From Psychrobacter aestuarii (lineage in GTDB: Bacteria; Pseudomonadota; Gammaproteobacteria; Pseudomonadales; Moraxellaceae), in assembly GCF_904846035.1 (NCBI RefSeq), contig NZ_CAJGYT010000001.1, positions 806,001-870,000 on the forward strand: DNA of 64,000 nt. The letters run 5' to 3'. Both the position numbers and the translations under genes were made by a program. Shown here in pieces: positions 40,685-48,784 of the stretch. Positions within the stretch are counted from its first letter, which is position 1, and the number at the start of each line of letters is the position of its first letter. The notes under the pieces are model-generated. The model did no database searches. It worked only from the letters and a program-made list of their open reading frames with translations, and was not told the origin of the DNA.

Positions 40685-41086
40685 TTATTCGTTCACAAAG
40701 GCGATTTTGCTTAGCCCTGCTTGACTGGCTGAGGCGAGCACTTGCGCCACCGTATCGTAGCGGCTGTCTTTGTCCGCGCGCAGCTGGATGCTGGGGTCTT
40801 TACCACTGGCGGCGGCGGTCTTTAGGCGAGCGTTTAGGGTCTCAAGGTCAATGGGGTCGCTGTCCCAAAAGATACCCGCGTCTTTATCAATACTGATTTG
40901 GATAACTTCAGGCGGCTGTTCATTGACGGTCGCTGCGGTCTTTGGCAGCTCCAGCGGTACGGTCGGGTTCAGTACCGTGGCGGTCAATAAAAAGATAATC
41001 ATCAACACCAGCATAATGTCAATCAGCGGAATGAGGTTCATCTCATTCATGCCTTGGGCATCGTCGTCACCGAGTTGAAATGCCAT
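40685..41086 (-). CDS. exbD: Biopolymer transport protein ExbD
   Basis: ExbD forms the proton-driven motor with ExbB that energises TonB. The 133-residue protein has the family plan: a short cytoplasmic start (MNEMNLIPLIDIMLVLMIIFLLTA region) in which the key Asp lies within the single membrane helix, then a periplasmic domain with LPKTAA and IQLRADKDSRYDTVAQVL. It is the last gene of the tonB-exbB-exbD row, 61 bases after exbB. The same fold also covers TolR, but the tonB neighbour and Fur-box-like site favour ExbD. Confidence 0.92.
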   Translation of the reverse strand: MAFQLGDDDAQGMNEMNLIPLIDIMLVLMIIFLLTATVLNPTVPLELPKTAATVNEQPPEVIQISIDKDAGIFWDSDPIDLETLNARLKTAAASGKDPSIQLRADKDSRYDTVAQVLASASQAGLSKIAFVNE

Positions 41087-41147
41087 AATACTCTTGCCTT
41101 TATTGGTCGTAAAAAAACTTGCCTGTACGAGGCGTGATAGGGTACGG

Positions 41148-41801
41148 TTATGAGCGCGCGTTCGCTGAGGTGCTGTAGGCGGCGCTGTGCGCGTCGGTCT
41201 GTACGTGCGCGGGCGCTTTCACCGTTTGATTTGCGCCCGCTGTGCCGTCCGTCATGGCGCGTGCCAGCAAATCGTGTGCGGTGTCATTGGCATGGTGCAT
41301 CACGCGGCGGTTGATGCGCACAGTGACGTTGTAAAACACCACGGCAGGAATCGCCACTGCAATACCAAAGCCTGTCATAATCAGCGCCTCACCCACAGGG
41401 GCGGCTACTTGCGCAAGTCCCGCCTGCCCTGTCGTGCCGATATTATGCAGCGCATGAAAGATGCCCCATACTGTGCCGAACAGACCAATGAATGGCGCAA
41501 TCGCGGCGGTCGTCCCTAGAATAGGCAGACCGCGCTCACTGGCATAACGATAGCGTCCGATGTTTTGTAGTAATGCTTGCTCAATGACCACACGGCGCGT
41601 GGACTCGCTGCTGGTCTTGACCTCAGGCAGCTTGGTTTGAATATGCTGGCGCAAATCTGCACTCACGCTGCGGCTCAACTTGCGGCTGTGTAGCACACGC
41701 ACCACACCCGTCACCCACGACAATAGCGACAAGAGCAGCAAAATAAAAAATAGGCCTTTGGTAATGGCATCGCTGTATTGCCAATAGCTTGCAAAATCCA
41801 T
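41148..41801 (-). CDS. exbB: Biopolymer transport protein ExbB
   Basis: ExbB is the pentameric proton channel of the TonB motor. The 217-residue protein has three membrane helices: TKGLFFILLLLSLLSWVTGVV, an IAPFIGLFGTVWGIFHAL segment with the family signature, and ALIMTGFGIAVAIPAVVFYN. RGLPILGTTAAIAPFIGLFGT is the most conserved part. The C terminus is an Ala/Thr-rich tail. The ATG at 41801 has AAGGA seven bases away; the ATG two codons earlier would be almost touching it. It lies between tonB and exbD on the same strand. Confidence 0.93.
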   Translation of the reverse strand: MDFASYWQYSDAITKGLFFILLLLSLLSWVTGVVRVLHSRKLSRSVSADLRQHIQTKLPEVKTSSESTRRVVIEQALLQNIGRYRYASERGLPILGTTAAIAPFIGLFGTVWGIFHALHNIGTTGQAGLAQVAAPVGEALIMTGFGIAVAIPAVVFYNVTVRINRRVMHHANDTAHDLLARAMTDGTAGANQTVKAPAHVQTDAHSAAYSTSANARS

Positions 41802-41899
41802 GGTCATGTCCTTTTTAGGTGTTATCCAGCCTACGCGGCTGGGGTGGTGCTTGTGTGAATCGATATAAATATAAACTAGAGAATAAAAATAGGCGCGGT

Positions 41900-42883
41900 T
41901 TATCCCTCAACTCTGATGGGCAGTGTGACCGTTCCTGCGACAGAGACGCCATTTCTTATAAACGGATTAAGCTTGGCTCGTCTGATATTTTGCTCTACAG
42001 CCCTTTTAAGTTTTCTGTTATCAATACCACTAACCGAAACTTTAGTAACGTTGCCCTTGTTATCAACTGTAAGGAACGCTGTTACTGTAGTCCCTGCATC
42101 CAAAATACCACCCAGTCTTGGTGGGGAGCGCCAGCTGGCTTCACCAGCACTAAGTGCTACAGGACCTTGGTTAGCAGCCGCGTCCCTTGCCGCTTTTTCT
42201 CGAGCAGCGGCTTCGGCATCTTTTTTGGCTTTGGCAATAGCTTCAGCAGCAAGGTGGTCTTTTTGGTCTTGAATGACTTGTTGTCTTTTTCTTTCCTCTT
42301 CTGCCTCTCTTTCTTTTCTTTCTCTCTCTATGCGCTGTGCTTGCGATTCAGCGGTACTGGTAGCCGCAATCGTGCCCTTATCTGTGGCAGGTGCAGGCGC
42401 TGTGTAGCCACTATTATTATCCTTAGCAGTAATCGTTTGCGTATTATTGATCGTCGTCGTGGGCTGCGGCGTTGGTGTATTGGTTGTGGTCGCTCGCTGC
42501 GTTTCGTCTACCTTTTTAGGCGGCTGATATTTTTTTGCGGTTGATTGCTGCTGTGTTTGCGTTTTTGGTCTTGGCTTTGGTGCTTGCTTGGTGCTGGTTG
42601 GCGGCTTTTTGACCACTTTGGGCGCAGAGGCGCGGCGCATTTCAGGTTCGGTTTCTTTTTGCTTGATAACTTCAGGCTCAGGTTCTTTTTCTTCTTCAAC
42701 TGGCGCGAGCGTTATCATTTCGATCTCAATCGGCTTTGCCTCAGGTTGCACAGGCTGTGGCGGTATCGGCGGCGCAATGCTCGAGAGTACGCCCCCTGTC
42801 AGCAGATGCGCGCCCACCACCAAGCTTAGGGTGGTCAATATCAGTTTTTTTGATGGCGCGGTTATGTTGGTCAAAGCGGTCAT
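41900..42883 (-). CDS. tonB: Energy transducer TonB
   Basis: TonB couples the inner-membrane proton motor to outer-membrane receptors for iron chelates and similar cargo. The 327-residue protein has an N-terminal anchor (LILTTLSLVVGAHLLTGGV), then a Pro-rich spacer (APPIPPQPVQPEAKP and Glu/Pro, Lys/Pro runs). A long charged helix with RKEREAEEERKRQQ follows, and then the C-terminal TonB domain (TAFLTVDNKGNVTKVSVSG). The linker is unusually long, and the KEREAEEERKR/AKAKKDAEAAAREKAARDAAA part resembles TolA. The start at 42883 is chosen over an upstream TTG, without a strong ribosome site for either. A Fur-box-like palindrome lies 49 bases upstream. Confidence 0.88.
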   Translation of the reverse strand: MTALTNITAPSKKLILTTLSLVVGAHLLTGGVLSSIAPPIPPQPVQPEAKPIEIEMITLAPVEEEKEPEPEVIKQKETEPEMRRASAPKVVKKPPTSTKQAPKPRPKTQTQQQSTAKKYQPPKKVDETQRATTTNTPTPQPTTTINNTQTITAKDNNSGYTAPAPATDKGTIAATSTAESQAQRIERERKEREAEEERKRQQVIQDQKDHLAAEAIAKAKKDAEAAAREKAARDAAANQGPVALSAGEASWRSPPRLGGILDAGTTVTAFLTVDNKGNVTKVSVSGIDNRKLKRAVEQNIRRAKLNPFIRNGVSVAGTVTLPIRVEG

Positions 42884-42931
42884 ACCTTTATCAAAAGCTG
42901 CGAGCAAAATTCGGCTTAATAGTAATATAAA

Positions 42932-42946
42932 CGATAACCATTATCA
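42932..42946 (-). promoter_or_regulatory. Fur-box-like palindrome before tonB-exbB-exbD
   Basis: The sequence CGATAACCATTATCA matches the 7-1-7 Fur consensus TGATAATNATTATCA at 12 of the 14 specified positions. It lies 49 bases before the tonB start. Fur repression under iron-replete conditions is inferred. Confidence 0.65.
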
Positions 42947-43113
42947 ATAAATATTTGTTTTTTGATGAGCGAACGTGTCTGTTACGCCAATTTATCCACT
43001 GGCTATCGTCAAAGAAACGATCTTAAAACTATAGCTGTAGACATGAATATCTACACCTATATGCGTCGATATGCGCGAGCGCATAACAAATGGCGGACGA
43101 CGGTTATCAAGGT

Positions 43114-44442
43114 TTAGCGCAGCTCGCGCGTCAGTTTAACCGCGCTTTGCTGCTGATATTGGGACTTTTGGCGCGCCTGCCTGCCCTTATACCACAAGTA
43201 CACACCCGACACCGACAGCAGCGCCACTGCCACACCGATAAGACTTAAAAAAAGTTGATACAGCAAATGACCTGCACCCTGCCCGATATGCCCCATGTGC
43301 AGGGTGGACAACCACTGATCCGTCTTGTCACCAGCGCCCGCCTCGCTGCCAAAGCGCACGCGCACCACCTCGCCTGTCTTGGCATCAACCGAGATGGAGG
43401 ACGCGCCGCCTTGTTTACCGATATCGGCATCGGTCTTAAAGCGCAGCTGCCATTGCCCCTCGTCCATCGCCCAGCGCATGCCCAAAAACCCTTGTACTTC
43501 GTATCCTGCTTGCTGTGCGGCAGTATGTGCTTTGATTTGTAGATAATCGACGCTGTTGACTTTGGTAACCGCGTAATCGCTTGCTTGGGCGCGGCTGAGG
43601 TAGTCCGTGCCAATGGCAGCATCAGGGTCTATAGCTGGCGTTTCTATTTGTGTGCCTTGCCCGCTGAACCCGAATGGCTCAAACCCAACCAGCGTTTGCA
43701 TCACAGGCTGATAGACAGGCGGTAGGTTAAAGCCCACGCTCGACCACGCGATGACGAGCAGCATGAGCCATAGCCACAAGCCAAACGCATGATGCAGGTC
43801 ATAATTAAACTTAAAAAAATTGCGCTTGGTGCGGATACGCCATGCAGGTTGCCAGCGCTTTAGCCATGAAGCGCGTTTTTCTTTTTTCTTAGCCATTTTT
43901 TTATTGATGGCACGCGGCAAGGTCAGGTAAAAACCAATAAAGCAGTTAAGCGTCCATAGCAGCGCAGCAATGCCCAAAACGAGCTTGCCTGTATCACCGA
44001 GCAATAAGTCGCGGTGCAGCCAATACACTTTTGCCATGACATTGTTCAGCGCCCATGTGTCCTTGTTGCGTGCGCCCAGCACTTCGCCTGTGTAGGGATT
44101 GACATACACGTCATCAATGTCAGGCTCAGGCGTGACGCGCTCGCTGCCGCGCCATCGATCAACAGCGAACACTGCCGACTTACCCGCATCAATGTGGGTG
44201 GGCAGGCTTGAAAAGCTGTAGCTTGGATAGGCAACCATCACCTTATCATGCAAGGTAGCGATGCTGAGCATGGGCGCGTCTTGCACCGCAACCTGCGCAA
44301 GCTGGTGATTAAACGCATCGTCCAGCTCATCATGAAAGGCGAGCAGCGCGCCCGTTACGCCTGCGAGAAATAAAAACGCCGCCATAAACAGCCCCGTATA
44401 ACGGTGCAACCAAAGGCAACCTTGACGAATAGCGCGTGACAT
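43114..44442 (-). CDS. PepSY-associated membrane protein, probable siderophore-iron reductase
   Basis: The 442-residue protein has four large membrane helices: LHRYTGLFMAAFLFLAGVTGALLAF, LGIAALLWTLNCFIGFYLTL, LWLWLMLLVIAWSSVGFNLP and LFLSLIGVAVALLSVSGVYLW. Between them are PepSY-type soluble segments, with DVYVNPYTGEVLG and ISVDAKTGEVVRVR. The HR at the first helix and HM-G in the last loop fit haem- or metal-binding positions. Such proteins lie beside ferric-siderophore receptors and are thought to reduce the iron chelate in the periplasm; this is inference. The ATG at 44442 follows a weak site. A near-perfect Fur box lies about 138 bases upstream. Confidence 0.8.
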   Translation of the reverse strand: MSRAIRQGCLWLHRYTGLFMAAFLFLAGVTGALLAFHDELDDAFNHQLAQVAVQDAPMLSIATLHDKVMVAYPSYSFSSLPTHIDAGKSAVFAVDRWRGSERVTPEPDIDDVYVNPYTGEVLGARNKDTWALNNVMAKVYWLHRDLLLGDTGKLVLGIAALLWTLNCFIGFYLTLPRAINKKMAKKKEKRASWLKRWQPAWRIRTKRNFFKFNYDLHHAFGLWLWLMLLVIAWSSVGFNLPPVYQPVMQTLVGFEPFGFSGQGTQIETPAIDPDAAIGTDYLSRAQASDYAVTKVNSVDYLQIKAHTAAQQAGYEVQGFLGMRWAMDEGQWQLRFKTDADIGKQGGASSISVDAKTGEVVRVRFGSEAGAGDKTDQWLSTLHMGHIGQGAGHLLYQLFLSLIGVAVALLSVSGVYLWYKGRQARQKSQYQQQSAVKLTRELR

Positions 44443-44579
44443 CACAACTTCGAAACAGACCCAGTAGCTTTAGATTCGGTAACCTTAAAATCAATAACTC
44501 TCAAAAATAAAAATATCGACGATTTAACATACCCAGTGCAAACGCCCGTGACGCGATGGCTATAGCATAAACCGCTTAA

Positions 44580-44594
44580 CGATAATTATTATCA
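44580..44594 (-). promoter_or_regulatory. Fur-box-like palindrome before the PepSY gene
   Basis: CGATAATTATTATCA agrees with the Fur 7-1-7 consensus TGATAATNATTATCA at 13 of 14 specified positions, only the first base differing. It lies in the divergent gap between the PepSY gene and trpR. Confidence 0.75.
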
Positions 44595-44654
44595 ATCATT
44601 AAAGACGCGTATCATAGCGCTGCACAAGCCTACTGACAATCAAACAAATTATAT

Positions 44655-44683
44655 TTGTGTTGTTTGTTCTAGTGTACTAGAAT
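44655..44683 (+). promoter_or_regulatory. trpR promoter with TrpR-operator-like palindrome
   Basis: TTGTGT (44655-44660) and TAGAAT (44678-44683) are spaced by 17 bases. The palindrome TTCTAGTGTACTAGAA (44667-44682) overlaps the spacer and -10 box. Its two CTAG half-sites are separated by four bases, exactly as in the E. coli trp operator core CTAG-TTAA-CTAG. Binding of TrpR with tryptophan should block this promoter, giving autoregulation of trpR and repression of trpE-trpG. Confidence 0.8.
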
Positions 44684-44742
44684 ACTGAAACTTAATAAGG
44701 GTTCGTCCCTTGATTTAGCGATTTTGCTTGGAATCAATCATT

Positions 44743-45018
44743 ATGAGTACCGACCCGTATCAAGGTTTATTGCAGCATTTGGCAGAGTGCACCGACCATG
44801 CCGACATTGAGGCGCTGCTGTATGCCTTATTGACTGACAAAGAGCGCCAAGACATTGCCAATCGTATCCGTATTTTTGATTTACTAGCGCGCGGTGTGAC
44901 CCAGCGCGAGATTGCCGAACAGCTTGGCGTGGGCATCGCCACCGTATCACGTGGGGCAAAGGCAGCACAAAGCCAAGACGTCAGCGCGCTGCTAAATACG
45001 CTACGCCAGACTGATTAA
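44743..45018 (+). CDS. trpR: Trp operon repressor
   Basis: TrpR binds operator DNA when loaded with L-tryptophan. The 91-residue protein is all helical and matches the TrpR family: LLTDKERQDIANRIRI, then the helix-turn-helix TQREIAEQLGVGIATVSRGAKA. The E. coli form has about 108 residues. The ATG at 44743 is preferred over a TTG five codons earlier; GGA lies 11 bases before. It is followed 66 bases later by trpE on the same strand, and a matching operator sits in its own promoter, so it probably controls itself and the downstream genes. Confidence 0.9.
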   Translation: MSTDPYQGLLQHLAECTDHADIEALLYALLTDKERQDIANRIRIFDLLARGVTQREIAEQLGVGIATVSRGAKAAQSQDVSALLNTLRQTD

Positions 45019-45084
45019 CCAACCCATCATTATTTTTCTTGTCCTATTTGACATTTTTTTCTTTTTCTATTTTTTGGATGTTTT

Positions 45085-46494
45085 ATGACCGCGACTACCG
45101 AACGCCCCGCATTGATTGACATACCCAGCAAGCCGCAGCGCATTAAGCTGACCGAAGACATTGATTTTTTGGCACTGTTTAAGCGTATCGAAAGCGCCTT
45201 TGATACCTGCTATCTGCTCGAATCTTTGGGCGAAGACAGCCACATCTCTCGCCATCATGCCATTGGTTTTGACCCTGCCATGACCATCACCGCGCTTGAC
45301 CGCAATACCCTTGCCATCACGGACAACAAGACGGCGACCACCGAGCAGTATCACACGGACAACCCGTATCAGCTCCTACGCGAGATAACGCCGCAGCACG
45401 TCATTGCGCGTGAGCAAAGCGGCGGCTTGGTCGGTTATTTGGGCTATGATTGTGTGAATTTCTTTGAGCCAAGCTTAACGGCTAAGACGAGCGAAGACTT
45501 TGAGCCGTTTAAATTCGGCGTGTATCTTGACGGCTTGACACTCGATAAGATGACGGGCGAGATTTTTTATTTTTATTACCCGACCGCGCAGCAGGACAAC
45601 CGCATTGACGCTATCAAAGCGCTGCTAAGCGCGCCCATTCCAGAATATGACGCACCGCACGTGGCATTTTTGGGCGATGGCATGAGTAAAGAGGCGCACG
45701 CCAAAGCGGTGATGCAGGTCAAGGAAGACATCATCTCAGGGCGTATCTTTCAATGTGAAGTGGGTTTTAAATCCAAATACCGCATCACGGGCAGCAAAAT
45801 GCCCATTTATGAAAAACTGCGCGCCGTGAACCCATCACCGCACATGTACTTTATGAAGTTTGCCGAGCAGTGCATCGTGGGCGCATCGCCTGAGCTGCTG
45901 TTCCGCTTGCGCCAAGGCGAGATGGAAACCTACCCTCTAGCAGGCACTGCCAAGCGCGGCGTCGATGTGGCAGAAGACCGCAAACTGGCGCGGGCATTAT
46001 TAAACGATGCCAAAGAGATTGCCGAGCACAATATGCTCGTTGATTTGCATCGCAATGACATTGGGCGCGTGGCGCAGTTTGGTACGGTCAAGGTGCGTAA
46101 CTTGATGGACATCAAGCGCTTTTCGCACGTACAGCACATTTCCTCTGAAATCGTCGGCATCTTGCACCCTGATGAAGACATGTTCAGCGCGCTTGCCAGC
46201 AACTTCCCCGCAGGCACGCTCTCAGGCGCACCCAAAGTCGAAGCGATTAAAGTCATCAACGAGCTGGAGCCAGACGGACGCGGCGCGTATGGTGGCGCTA
46301 TCGGCTCGTTTAATTTTAATGGCGATTGCATCTTTGCCATTCCGATTCGCAGCCTGTTTATCAATGGCGAGTCTGCCTACGCGCAGACCTGCGGCGGCAA
46401 TGTCTACGACTCCAATCCTGAAGACGAATACCTAGAGATTCAGCGCAAATTATCCGCGATGAAAGTGGTGCTCGACAGCTTTATGCAGGCTTGA
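45085..46494 (+). CDS. trpE: Anthranilate synthase component I
   Basis: TrpE converts chorismate and ammonia to anthranilate, the first step of tryptophan synthesis. The 469-residue protein has CYLLESLGED near residue 39; LLES is the tryptophan feedback-binding motif. The catalytic half shows FQCEVG, PSPHMYFM, SPELL, EHNMLVDLHRND, SSEIVG, FPAGTLSGAPK and GGAIGSF. YPLAGT has Ala where aminodeoxychorismate synthase (PabB) has Lys, which argues for TrpE. It is followed by trpG and preceded by trpR. No trpD or trpC is near, so another trp locus should exist elsewhere. Feedback sensitivity is inferred. Confidence 0.88.
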   Translation: MTATTERPALIDIPSKPQRIKLTEDIDFLALFKRIESAFDTCYLLESLGEDSHISRHHAIGFDPAMTITALDRNTLAITDNKTATTEQYHTDNPYQLLREITPQHVIAREQSGGLVGYLGYDCVNFFEPSLTAKTSEDFEPFKFGVYLDGLTLDKMTGEIFYFYYPTAQQDNRIDAIKALLSAPIPEYDAPHVAFLGDGMSKEAHAKAVMQVKEDIISGRIFQCEVGFKSKYRITGSKMPIYEKLRAVNPSPHMYFMKFAEQCIVGASPELLFRLRQGEMETYPLAGTAKRGVDVAEDRKLARALLNDAKEIAEHNMLVDLHRNDIGRVAQFGTVKVRNLMDIKRFSHVQHISSEIVGILHPDEDMFSALASNFPAGTLSGAPKVEAIKVINELEPDGRGAYGGAIGSFNFNGDCIFAIPIRSLFINGESAYAQTCGGNVYDSNPEDEYLEIQRKLSAMKVVLDSFMQA

Positions 46495-46534
46495 TTTTTA
46501 TAGTTACCCAGTGATGCGACAAAGAGTGTATACC

Positions 46535-47182
46535 ATGAATGTTTTGATTATTGATAATTACGACTCGTTTACCTTTAATTTATACCAATATGTGGGCGAG
46601 ATTTTGCAGACGTTGGACGGAGAAAAACAGCCGCAAGTCAAAGTGGTGCGTAACAATGAGCTGACCTTAGAAGAGGTGCAAGCGCTCAACCCTGATAGAA
46701 TCATCATCTCCCCTGGTCCTGGTGCACCTGATGACCCTGCGTACTTTGGCATTTGTGGCGAGGTGATTGAGACGCTTGGCAAGACCACGCCGCTGCTGGG
46801 CGTTTGCCTTGGTATGCAGGGCATCGCGCACGTGTTCGGTGGCGATGTGGTGCGCGCGCATATCCCGATGCACGGCAAAGTCTCTGCCATCCGTCATGAT
46901 GACGCGGGCATCTATCACGGCTTGCCGCAAGGTCTGGAGATTATGCGCTATCACTCCTTGGTGGTCAAAGCCGACACCCTGCCTGAGTGCTTGCAGATTA
47001 CCTCGGTCGTTGCCAATGCGGACAATGGCGCGCTGGACTTTGACAAATCGGCGCTGAGCGGTGATGAAATCATGGGCGTAAAGCACAAAGACTATCCAAT
47101 TCAAGGCGTGCAGTTTCATCCTGAGTCCTTTGCTACCGAAGGCGCCAAGCGTTTGCTGAGCAATTTTTTATTGCAGGCGTAG
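46535..47182 (+). CDS. trpG: Anthranilate synthase component II (glutamine amidotransferase)
   Basis: This subunit supplies ammonia from glutamine to TrpE. The 215-residue protein begins LIIDNYDSFTFNLYQY. It carries IISPGPGAPDDPA, the oxyanion and nucleophile block PLLGVCLGMQ with the catalytic Cys near residue 92, and VQFHPES with the His and Glu of the triad. The sequence could also serve PabB, since PabA and TrpG are alike and sometimes shared, but its place directly after trpE supports TrpG. The ATG at 46535 has AAAGAG upstream; an earlier GTG/ATG pair would overlap the spacer. The next gene starts seven bases after its stop. Confidence 0.9.
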   Translation: MNVLIIDNYDSFTFNLYQYVGEILQTLDGEKQPQVKVVRNNELTLEEVQALNPDRIIISPGPGAPDDPAYFGICGEVIETLGKTTPLLGVCLGMQGIAHVFGGDVVRAHIPMHGKVSAIRHDDAGIYHGLPQGLEIMRYHSLVVKADTLPECLQITSVVANADNGALDFDKSALSGDEIMGVKHKDYPIQGVQFHPESFATEGAKRLLSNFLLQA

Positions 47183-47189
47183 GTTCGTT

Positions 47190-47933
47190 ATGTTTGTCAC
47201 AGATTCAAAAAAATTGAGCTTATTTAAGCGCGCCTTATTATCATTTGGCGTCATGCTCGCGTCTTCTATCAGCTCGGCTGCTGCACCGATAAAGACAAAC
47301 TTTATATTGGGCATGGACGTTAACGGTCAACGTCTAAACCTCTACCAAGACTGCGAAGAAGGCAGCGTGACTTGCGACGATATGCTATTGATTGCCCCTG
47401 ACTTGCAGCGCTTGGGGCTGACCAAACCGTCTGATCAAAATCTTTATACGTCACCCTACCGCGTAAAACTATACCCTGCAAAGACTGTGCATAGCTTATG
47501 TAAAGATGGCGTGAGCCCCTGTCGGTTTCATGGGTATAGCTTCGAGGGCGCAGGCATCAAAGGATTTATAGATCCAGCGTACAACACGATACAGATCGAA
47601 AACGATCGGACGGCGGCTGATAATACCGTCGATTATGTGGAAAATACCACGTATTTGCCACTGACAGCGCAAGCCTCATTGATTGACAGTATATATAAAG
47701 CTTCTGATAAAAAATTAAACGATAGCTATAAGGGGACACTGGAGGAAGTCAGACAACTCTACGGTAGCGAAATGGTCGGCGATCTAAAAAAAGAGCAAAT
47801 CCAATGGCTAAAGCAGCGCTCAAAAAACTGCGGTGCTGATGCGAATCATCTGCCAAGGACACAAGCGGAAAAAGTGTGTTTTATTCAGCAAAATAATCTA
47901 CGAGATCGAGCATGGTTTTTGTGGATTGATTAA
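47190..47933 (+). CDS. Secreted protein with LprI-like (DUF1311) domain
   Basis: The 247-residue protein has a signal peptide (RALLSFGVMLASSISSAAA). The first mature half contains four Cys and is unknown. The second half (about 165-247) is LprI/DUF1311-like: DSIYKASDKKLNDSYK, QLYGSEMVGDLKKEQIQWLKQRSKNC and CFIQQNNLRDRAWFL. LprI-type proteins can inhibit lysozyme, but activity here is inferred. Translation follows trpG after seven bases, so co-transcription is likely even though the function is unrelated. The stop codon TAA overlaps the start of a sequence resembling the MITE end, so the C terminus may have been altered by an insertion. Confidence 0.7.
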   Translation: MFVTDSKKLSLFKRALLSFGVMLASSISSAAAPIKTNFILGMDVNGQRLNLYQDCEEGSVTCDDMLLIAPDLQRLGLTKPSDQNLYTSPYRVKLYPAKTVHSLCKDGVSPCRFHGYSFEGAGIKGFIDPAYNTIQIENDRTAADNTVDYVENTTYLPLTAQASLIDSIYKASDKKLNDSYKGTLEEVRQLYGSEMVGDLKKEQIQWLKQRSKNCGADANHLPRTQAEKVCFIQQNNLRDRAWFLWID

Positions 47934-47957
47934 GGCGTGTCCTAATTTGTAGAATGG
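47932..47957. repeat. Solo terminal-repeat-like sequence
   Basis: AAGGCGTGTCCTAATTTGTA and the following bases align with the MITE left end and its inner neighbour sequence (36886-36911), sharing GGCGTGTC and AATGG with a handful of mismatches. No partner end is visible on the far side of the accessory genes, so this is probably a remnant of a mobile element. Confidence 0.5.
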
Positions 47958-48012
47958 ACGTATTGTATAAGCTGATGACTTAGTAAAATGTGTGAAAAAA
48001 CTGGGATATATT

Positions 48013-48735
48013 ATGAACTTTATTGGCGATGAACCCAATACTACAGAGCCATTGTGGCGATATTTTAAAATAGACAGACTAATAGATTTCTTGACCACTG
48101 GTGAGTTGTACTTTGCTTCGGCTCGTGAGTTTGATGACAAGTTTGAGGGAGCTGTCGCCATAGTATCTCCAGAATATAAAACAGATCCACGCTATACAAG
48201 AACTGAAGGTACTGAAAAAGCTTTTGAAGAATTAAAACGTTTGACCAAAGTAAGTTGTTGGCATAGATCCTTATACGAAAGTGATGCCATGTGGCAGTTA
48301 TATGCCGATGAACGCAAAGGTGTAGCTATACAAACCAATTTAGATAAAATAAAAAATTCCATAAAACCGTTTAGATTAAATCCTGCATATGCTGAAGAAA
48401 GTCTATACTTTGGCAATATCAAATATATTGATCTTACCAAAGTAAGATTGAAAGTTAGTATGATAGAACGATTTTGGTATAAGCATACAGCTTTCGATTG
48501 GGAAAAAGAGTTTCGGCTAGGCATTTCTTTTCGATTAGCAGAAGAGTTTGGAGCAAAAGTACCTGAGTACGGTATAAAAGTTAAATTTGAAATAGTTGAT
48601 CTGATTGAATGTATTCATCTTGGACCATTTTTACTAGACTCAGATATTGAGAGGGTTAAAAAAGTAGCTATTGAAAAGGGTATTGGTGATCGAGTTCATA
48701 TATCAAGCTTAAAAGGTATACCACGATATACATAA
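48013..48735 (+). CDS. DUF2971-domain protein
   Basis: The 240-residue protein matches the DUF2971 pattern: LWRYFKIDRLIDFLTTGELYFAS near the N terminus, FDDKFEGAV, the central CWHRSLYESDAMWQLYADERKGVAI, and an acidic/aromatic C half. The biochemical role of DUF2971 is not established, but members are often reported in accessory and defence-associated regions. GGGA lies eight bases before the ATG at 48013; a GTG seven codons earlier is less likely. The coding sequence is visibly more A+T-rich than its neighbours. The next gene, an Mrr-like nuclease, starts 50 bases after its stop on the same strand. Confidence 0.75.
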   Translation: MNFIGDEPNTTEPLWRYFKIDRLIDFLTTGELYFASAREFDDKFEGAVAIVSPEYKTDPRYTRTEGTEKAFEELKRLTKVSCWHRSLYESDAMWQLYADERKGVAIQTNLDKIKNSIKPFRLNPAYAEESLYFGNIKYIDLTKVRLKVSMIERFWYKHTAFDWEKEFRLGISFRLAEEFGAKVPEYGIKVKFEIVDLIECIHLGPFLLDSDIERVKKVAIEKGIGDRVHISSLKGIPRYT

Positions 48736-48784
48736 AATAGATAAAACGCTTTGTACGCTTAACTAAAAAGGTGCGGTAAATACT

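Noticed and set aside
45019..45084. trp attenuator or leader peptide
   Set aside because: The 66-base trpR-trpE gap is pyrimidine-rich, with no Trp codon cluster and no hairpin followed by T residues.
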